A stretch of DNA of 9,849 nt from an uncultured Eubacteriales bacterium (GTDB lineage Bacteria; Bacillota; Clostridia; Oscillospirales; CAG-382): contig URCT01000096.1 in assembly GCA_900546385.1 (NCBI GenBank), forward strand, positions 1-9,849, given 5' to 3'. Below are positions 4,877 to 9,849 of this stretch, in pieces. Numbering within the stretch: position 1 is the stretch's first letter; every line of letters starts with the position of its first letter. A program made the position numbers and the translations under genes. Under the pieces are notes generated by a model, which saw only the letters and a list, made by a program, of their open reading frames with translations, had not been told where the DNA came from and made no database searches.

Positions 4877-7800
4877 TTACTCGACCGGCGTGATCGAAAT
4901 ATCCTTTACAAGGTATTCGACACCGGCTCCTTCGGAGAATTTGCCCCAGATCTCGAAGCAATCATCCGCATTCGCGGTATAATTCTCCGGAACCTTCACG
5001 GTTTCCTCCACCGAGATCCAGCCGTCGCCCGACGAACGGTCAGACTTGTTGGCAAACGTATGATCCAAAATGCTCGGATTTTCGGTCGTACCATAGCGGA
5101 AGTTACCGCCGATGATGGTATTCGAAAATTCCTTGCCGAGCATATTCTTCAACGGATACAGCTTGTAGGAAACCTTATAGGAGGCTCCGGCAATAAACTG
5201 CATTTTTACGTTTAAGTAGGTATATTGCTCTCCCTTCTCGACGCACTCAACCTTGAAAACCTTGGCAGACGCATTGTCCGGATCTTCGGTGGTGGCGATC
5301 TTACCGGTCGATTTGCTGGTCACTTCGATGCCCTCCGGCAGCTTTTCCACGTCGGTGATGACAGCCGAGGTCGGCTTGGTCGCCGCAACCTGCTTGATTT
5401 CTTCAGGTTTGGGCCTTTCCTTCGGCACATAGCCTTCGAGCTTATACAGGCGAATGTACGCTATTTCATACTTTTCGGCTGCGGCAAACGGGTCAAAACG
5501 AATCGTGGTAACATCGCCCGTCCACTTGGAGCAAGTCATAAGATTGAAGGAAACCTCCACGATTTCCCCCTCATTGGTGAATGCCGGGATCTCGTACAGG
5601 CTGGAAATACCCTTTGCGGCTTCCCAGTTTGCGCTCTGCTTTGTCACGAAGAAGAACTGCGGCGTATGCTTTTCAAGTCCTTGGCGATAGCGTACACCGA
5701 TAACACAGACCTGATAGTCATTTGCGTCGAAGGAAACAGAATGATAAACCGACGGGTCGCCGTTGGTACCGGTTGCGGTAAGCGTGCCGTTTTCAATCGT
5801 AAGCCCGGTGCTGTTGTGTGCGGCCCACTCCATGGTATCCGAAGCATTGGCGAAAATCCATTGGTTTTTGTCGTCTACCTCGAGAAGCTTCCCGGCAGTC
5901 GTGTCAGCCTTGGTGCAGTAAACGTAATCAATATCAACATCGGCCTGGGTTCCGAACGGGTCGAAACGGATGCCGGTAACCGTGCCGGAATACAGGGTGT
6001 TGGAGGCCATTTCGAAGACAACCTCAACGGTATCGCCGTCTTTTTTGCCTTCAATGTTATATTTGCCGTTGACGCACTTATCAGCCGTGTAGCTCGTGCT
6101 TGCAGCTGTTACGAAGAAGAGCTGCGGACCGCCGGTTCTGACTGCTTCATTAAGCTTAACGCCAACCGTGATTTGGTTGTAATCGGTCGCCTTATAGCCG
6201 ACGGAATGATAGATAGCCGGGTCGCTGTTGGTGGGCTTTAAGTGTAAGAAGCCGCCCGAAACGGAGGCCGAGCTGTTCTGGAGCGTCCAGTCCTCAAGTT
6301 CTCCGTCAATTGCGAAATCCCACTTATTGGGTTCGCGCGAGATCATCATCTGATATTCTTCGTCCGTACCGGCTTGGACAGCGATGGTTGCGCCCTTCAT
6401 GGTGTACTTCCAGCCGATAAGGTCACATAACTTTTTCATGTGGAATACCGGAAGCCCGTCGCGGAGTTTGAACGTATAGCCGAGAGCTTGTTCCTTGCCG
6501 TCGACCGTCACTTTGTCGCTGCCGACCGTGAACACGATGGTCTTTTCATCGACAGTCTTCAAGGTGAGCTTGCCGGCATCACGGTTCCATTCATGATAGA
6601 GGCGGAGCGACGAGTAGAAGCCTCTGCCTTCGTCTCTCTGACCGACCACTTCATAATCGCCGTCATCAAGCACCTTGATCTTGAAGGTGAACGAAAGCTT
6701 GGCGCCGTTGACCTCGACCGCCGGTATGGTGGATTCGTCCTCAGTCGGGAAGTTCATGAACTCGATGAGAGAGATTTCAAACGAACCGGGCTTGGTCTGC
6801 GGATCGATGCGGAAGTCGGTAACGATGCCCGTCCACTTCGAGCAAGAGGTCATGTTGATGTAGTAATCGACAAACTTGTCGGTTTCGGTGATTGCAGCCG
6901 TCTTGTACTTGGTGTTATCCATGGACGTTTCTGCTGCCGTTGCAAAGAAGATTTCAAAGCTTGCCTTTTCGCTGTTCTTCATGCGGATATGGAGAATCGG
7001 AGCGTCTGCTGCATTGAGTGCTTCAAAGTCCTTCGCGGCAATCGCATAGTCGCTAACCGCGCTTGAACCGGTGATCGCGCCGTTCTTGACTTCATACGAG
7101 GAAAGTCCGTGATTTGCTTTCCATTTGCCGGCATCCTCAGCCTTGGACATATCGTAGCTGCGGACAGCAACGAGATCCCTTGCGGAAAGGTTGGAATCAT
7201 CTTCAGCCGTGTCGGATTTTTCAAATTGGAACCAACGGATGACCGAGCGGTGCGGCGGATAAAGGTGGGTGACGCGGTCGATCTGATCAGCTGTTGCGCG
7301 CACGTCAAGTGCCGTGTGGTCGCTCGTGTCGCCGGTGAAGGTCAGACGAATGTTTTCAAGGTAATCAAAGCCGGTGCTCTGCGTCGGCAGGAAATACGTA
7401 CCTTCGGAATACTCGTTGGTGGTGGAAACGATGAGCGTGTTATCCATCCACGTGCCGGTATTCATTTCGGAAAGCTCTTTCTTGATCTCTTGGCAGACCT
7501 TCAAATGGTCTTCCTTGGTGATGATCGGATCGCGCGAATGGTTGCGTCCCACATCGTTGAAGCCGATGGAAACGGTCGGAATGTGATGGCTTCCGGCTGC
7601 GTGGGCGCTTTTAAGGTCGGTGCGGTTGCAGTTGATCTGATGCTCGGCGCTGTAACCGTTGGGACCCCAATGGTAACCGTAGGTCGCGTCGTAGCCGAGA
7701 TCCTTTATACCGGAATAGGTACCCGCGGGGTTTGCGCCCTGCGTCGAAGCAAGAAGGATAAGGCCGTCATAGCCGATCTTCTTAAGCTCCTCGTTCATGA

Positions 7801-9849
7801 ATTCAACAACCTTGCGCGTACCCTCTGCGCCGCCGAAGGCCTTTTCAAAGTTGCTCCGGTTCCAAATCGTGAGAACCGCCTTGTTGTCAAGACGCGCATA
7901 ACGCGGATCGGAGAAGTAATATTCCATCCAATAGTTCCAGATGTAATCGCGGAACTGTTCGAATGACGTGCAGTCCTGACCGTTGTTTTCCCACATGATG
8001 CAGAAATCGACAAGGTCGCTGTACTTGGCCATCATGTAGCCGTCGTGGAGCGCATAATACGAATGGCGCATCTTCTTGATCGGCTCTTTAACATCGGCGC
8101 TCGGGCAATACCAGCACGCGTGCATAAAGTCGATGCCGTGTTCGGCAAGCCATTTCAGCTCCCAATCAGCCGTTTCGCGCAAGCCTTCGTCGTAGTAGCC
8201 GATGTACGGTTCAAATTCCGGGAAAGAGCTTACTGAATCCCAGCCCTCGCCGGAATGTTGGTCGCGCCACAGCCAGCACACGTTGGTGCCGATGTTGTAA
8301 TCCTTGCTCTCGGCAACCTGCGGATAGGACGGATAGTCGTCATGGTCGATGATGTTGCAGATCTGAACGTCGTCAAACCACATAACGGCATCGGTCTTAG
8401 GCGCAAAGCTTACGGTGATACCGTCAAAGCTCTTGTCGTTTATCTCAATGGTCGCTTTCTTCTTGCCGTTGACATAGATGTCGGCTGTTCCGGCATTCGT
8501 GTCAGCCTCGATATGGAGGTTCTGCCATACGTTGGCGCGGAAATCGTTGACCATGTTGTCGCCGACATAAATTTTGCCGTCGCGCGTTTCAAACGTAATG
8601 GCCTTTTCGCCGCCGGAGGTAAGAGAAACGGAAGCGCCGTCGGTCTTTTCCGGAAGAAGGATCATGGTCTCAAAGCTGATTTTTCCGGCAATCGGCGTGA
8701 ACGAACGGGAGGCCGTCGAGGTTTCGCCGGCTTTGGTCTCGCTCTTGACGCTGACGAGGTCATAGCCGCGTTCGGATTCGGTTTTCGTGAGCTTCCAATC
8801 GCCGGTGACGTTCCACATGGCAGGCGCGTCGCCCGTGCCTTCGGCGATAAAGTGTTCGCTTAATGCATAGTTCTTCGAAAGACGGGCGTTGTACAGCTTA
8901 ATATAGCCCTTGCCTTTCTTTTCCGTGCCGAGAACAAGGCGCGAAATATCGCCGTCGCCGATTTTCACGGTACCGCAGTCGGTGTTGTTCAAAACAAGGT
9001 GCGCCGTGCGGTTGTCAAGGTCAATATCCATAACCGCCTTGAAGCCGACCGAAACTTCGGTGGGAACATCCACCGTCGTGGCTTTTTCTTCAGCACCGAC
9101 GAGAACCCATTTGCCGTTCTTGGGCGTGATGGAAACGACCTTGTTTTCGTCTTCGTCCTCAAATGCCACATAGGCCGTGCCGTCATCGGAGAAGGCACCG
9201 AAATACAGCTCTAAGTGCAACAGTCCGTCGCGTTCGGTCTTAAACTTGCGGATAAGAGAACCGAAAGCTGTATCTGTCATGTCATTGATATACGAGCGGT
9301 ATGTACCGGAGGTGTTAAAGAGGTCAACGCGATAGTCATAGTCCCAGCCGTTGGCAAGACCGGTCGGGCCGTTTTCGCTCATCATATCAATGATGTAATA
9401 CGCGTCGGAAAGCGTGCGGACAGCCGTTTTATCAAAGGATTTCTGCACACGCTTGTCGGCAAGCGCGATACGGACAGCCATGGCTGAAATTTCGCTGCGA
9501 AGCAGCTTGGAATCCGGCGCAAACGTGCCGTAATTGTCGTTACCGGTCAGAACGCCGGCGCGGTAGAGCTTGAATCCCTTTTTGCCGTAGGACGAGCCTT
9601 CACCGACGTCGGGAAGCGACTCGACCGTGTTGATTGCCGGCAATTCGCCGCATACATCGGCAAGCAATTCTGCCATTTCGGAACGCTTGATGGTGCGTTC
9701 ATAATCCTCGTAGCGGCCATCCTTGACGGTCTCTTCGCTGCACTCCACGCCGCCGACGGTCACAGCCTTGACGGTGTCACCGACAGCAGACAGAGAAGCG
9801 TAGCCGATGGCCAGAGGGTTGGCCTCCACAGCGCTGATGACAGCGCCGG
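4877..9849 (-). CDS. Giant S-layer-type GH99-like multidomain glycoside hydrolase (5' end outside window)
   Basis: At least 1656 residues are visible; the start lies beyond the right edge. Residues below are counted from the valine codon at 9827-9829. Modules in order: a PstS-like segment (to ~40); S-layer homology sequence (~45-125, with TIKRSEMAELL and GVLTGNDNYGTFAPDSKLLRSE-like features); two LamG-like domains (~130-320 and ~335-492, the latter with WQNLHIEADTNAGTADIYVNG); a GH99-like/WbsX-like core (~505-835) with YIGYYDEGLRETADWELKW, YARLDNKAVL, PTVSIGFNDVG and TTNEYSEGTYFLP. E806 and E809 match the catalytic E-x-x-E pair of GH99. A beta-sandwich module (~894-1027), a copper-amine-oxidase-N-like stalk domain (~1036-1153), two more copies of the beta-sandwich (~1168-1312 and ~1322-1463) and a CBM4/9-like jelly roll (~1485-1650) follow. 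The S-layer sequence implies a surface-anchored enzyme. It is a paralogue of the gene at 494-3475. Substrate is unknown; an alpha-linked mannose-containing glycan is only a family-based guess. The PstS/S-layer join is abnormal (see the entry at 9710-9849). Confidence 0.88.
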   Translation of the reverse strand, partial: GAVISAVEANPLAIGYASLSAVGDTVKAVTVGGVECSEETVKDGRYEDYERTIKRSEMAELLADVCGELPAINTVESLPDVGEGSSYGKKGFKLYRAGVLTGNDNYGTFAPDSKLLRSEISAMAVRIALADKRVQKSFDKTAVRTLSDAYYIIDMMSENGPTGLANGWDYDYRVDLFNTSGTYRSYINDMTDTAFGSLIRKFKTERDGLLHLELYFGAFSDDGTAYVAFEDEDENKVVSITPKNGKWVLVGAEEKATTVDVPTEVSVGFKAVMDIDLDNRTAHLVLNNTDCGTVKIGDGDISRLVLGTEKKGKGYIKLYNARLSKNYALSEHFIAEGTGDAPAMWNVTGDWKLTKTESERGYDLVSVKSETKAGETSTASRSFTPIAGKISFETMILLPEKTDGASVSLTSGGEKAITFETRDGKIYVGDNMVNDFRANVWQNLHIEADTNAGTADIYVNGKKKATIEINDKSFDGITVSFAPKTDAVMWFDDVQICNIIDHDDYPSYPQVAESKDYNIGTNVCWLWRDQHSGEGWDSVSSFPEFEPYIGYYDEGLRETADWELKWLAEHGIDFMHACWYCPSADVKEPIKKMRHSYYALHDGYMMAKYSDLVDFCIMWENNGQDCTSFEQFRDYIWNYWMEYYFSDPRYARLDNKAVLTIWNRSNFEKAFGGAEGTRKVVEFMNEELKKIGYDGLILLASTQGANPAGTYSGIKDLGYDATYGYHWGPNGYSAEHQINCNRTDLKSAHAAGSHHIPTVSIGFNDVGRNHSRDPIITKEDHLKVCQEIKKELSEMNTGTWMDNTLIVSTTNEYSEGTYFLPTQSTGFDYLENIRLTFTGDTSDHTALDVRATADQIDRVTHLYPPHRSVIRWFQFEKSDTAEDDSNLSARDLVAVRSYDMSKAEDAGKWKANHGLSSYEVKNGAITGSSAVSDYAIAAKDFEALNAADAPILHIRMKNSEKASFEIFFATAAETSMDNTKYKTAAITETDKFVDYYINMTSCSKWTGIVTDFRIDPQTKPGSFEISLIEFMNFPTEDESTIPAVEVNGAKLSFTFKIKVLDDGDYEVVGQRDEGRGFYSSLRLYHEWNRDAGKLTLKTVDEKTIVFTVGSDKVTVDGKEQALGYTFKLRDGLPVFHMKKLCDLIGWKYTMKGATIAVQAGTDEEYQMMISREPNKWDFAIDGELEDWTLQNSSASVSGGFLHLKPTNSDPAIYHSVGYKATDYNQITVGVKLNEAVRTGGPQLFFVTAASTSYTADKCVNGKYNIEGKKDGDTVEVVFEMASNTLYSGTVTGIRFDPFGTQADVDIDYVYCTKADTTAGKLLEVDDKNQWIFANASDTMEWAAHNSTGLTIENGTLTATGTNGDPSVYHSVSFDANDYQVCVIGVRYRQGLEKHTPQFFFVTKQSANWEAAKGISSLYEIPAFTNEGEIVEVSFNLMTCSKWTGDVTTIRFDPFAAAEKYEIAYIRLYKLEGYVPKERPKPEEIKQVAATKPTSAVITDVEKLPEGIEVTSKSTGKIATTEDPDNASAKVFKVECVEKGEQYTYLNVKMQFIAGASYKVSYKLYPLKNMLGKEFSNTIIGGNFRYGTTENPSILDHTFANKSDRSSGDGWISVEETVKVPENYTANADDCFEIWGKFSEGAGVEYLVKDISITPVE
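5441..7150 (-). repeat. Three copies of a CBM-like beta-sandwich module within the giant gene
   Basis: Protein-level repeats lie at about 7150-6749, 6328-5894 and 5866-5441. Each copy has a W-containing start, a middle strand resembling FFATAAETS / LFFVTAAST / FFFVTKQSA, and a late motif SKWTGIVTDFRIDP / LYSGTVTGIRFDPF / SKWTGDVTTIRFDPF. Copies 2 and 3 are adjacent and share DPAIYHSV / DPSVYHSV, so they probably arose by recent tandem duplication. Copy 1 lies on the other side of the stalk domain. The + strand paralogue carries one diverged copy. The likely role is glycan binding, by fold resemblance only. Confidence 0.75.
9455..9700 (-). other. S-layer homology region of the giant protein
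   Basis: TIKRSEMAELLADVCG looks like the C-terminal end of one S-layer homology repeat (the usual ITRaEfA-type ending). The following ~55 residues form a second, nearly complete repeat: SLPDV, then KLYRAGVLTGNDNYGTFAPD, then RSEISAMAVRIAL. Such repeats bind pyruvylated wall polymers and anchor proteins to the Gram-positive wall. The first repeat lacks its N-terminal half, being cut off at the PstS-like segment. Confidence 0.75.
9710..9849 (-). other. PstS-like phosphate-binding-protein segment fused to S-layer sequence
   Basis: The outermost residues read GAVISAVEANPLAIGYASLS, then VGDTVKAVTVGGVECSEETVKDGRY. This is the typical C-terminal stretch of PstS-family phosphate-binding proteins (GAI-GYVSL, then VKAL-VDG, then T-E-I-dGtY). 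In PstS the next residues are usually an RPF-type strand; here the sequence changes at once to EDYERTIKRSEM, the end of an S-layer repeat. Codon use also shifts: in this segment 5 of 7 alanines are GCT and 3 of 4 glutamates are GAG, while the body of the gene favours GCC/GCG/GCA and GAA. The sample is small (about 46 codons). It may be a true fusion, a recombination product or an assembly join. Confidence 0.6.

Noticed and set aside
5225..6241. 338-codon + strand frame inside the giant gene
   Set aside because: It is antisense to well-recognised domains, has no ribosome binding site, and arises from the codon bias of the real gene. The same applies to 7109-7966, 6440-7066 and 8255-8863.

Overview
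The window looks like a stretch of a Bacillota (probably Clostridia) genome. The evidence is the S-layer homology sequence, the copper-amine-oxidase-N-like 'stalk' domains, the strong AGGAGG-type ribosome binding sites and the tight intrinsic terminators. Genus cannot be read from the sequence. No RNA genes, CRISPR arrays or transposase genes were seen.

Layout from left to right. Bases 1-493 are non-coding and hold a dense array of 13 short perfect hairpins (70-328), followed by a promoter-like element and the leader of the first gene. Bases 494-3475 (+) encode a 993-residue multidomain protein with a GH99-like/WbsX-like catalytic core. A strong hairpin terminator (3500-3549) separates it from a convergent secreted CAP-domain protein (3591-4412, -), which has a near-consensus promoter. 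The 464-base gap 4413-4876 holds that promoter, two hairpins, a 29-residue membrane micropeptide gene (4628-4717, -) with an excellent ribosome binding site, and a terminator. Bases 4877-9849 (-) are the 3' part of a giant gene (at least 1656 residues) that runs off the right edge. It carries a PstS-like segment, S-layer homology sequence, two LamG-like domains, a GH99-like core, a stalk domain, three related beta-sandwich modules and a C-terminal CBM4/9-like domain.

The two large genes are paralogues. They align from the very N-terminus of the + strand protein through the catalytic core and stalk domain, and both keep an E-x-x-E pair in an NEY-x-EG motif, as in GH99 endo-alpha-mannosidases. 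The giant protein looks surface-anchored. The + strand protein has neither a signal peptide nor S-layer sequence and seems to be cytoplasmic. A plausible but untested reading is surface capture and cutting of a glycan by the large enzyme, further work inside the cell by the small one, and an accessory surface role for the CAP protein.

The points most worth a second look are the polar hairpin array, the abrupt PstS/S-layer junction near 9700, the leaderless paralogue and the cysteine-tailed micropeptide.
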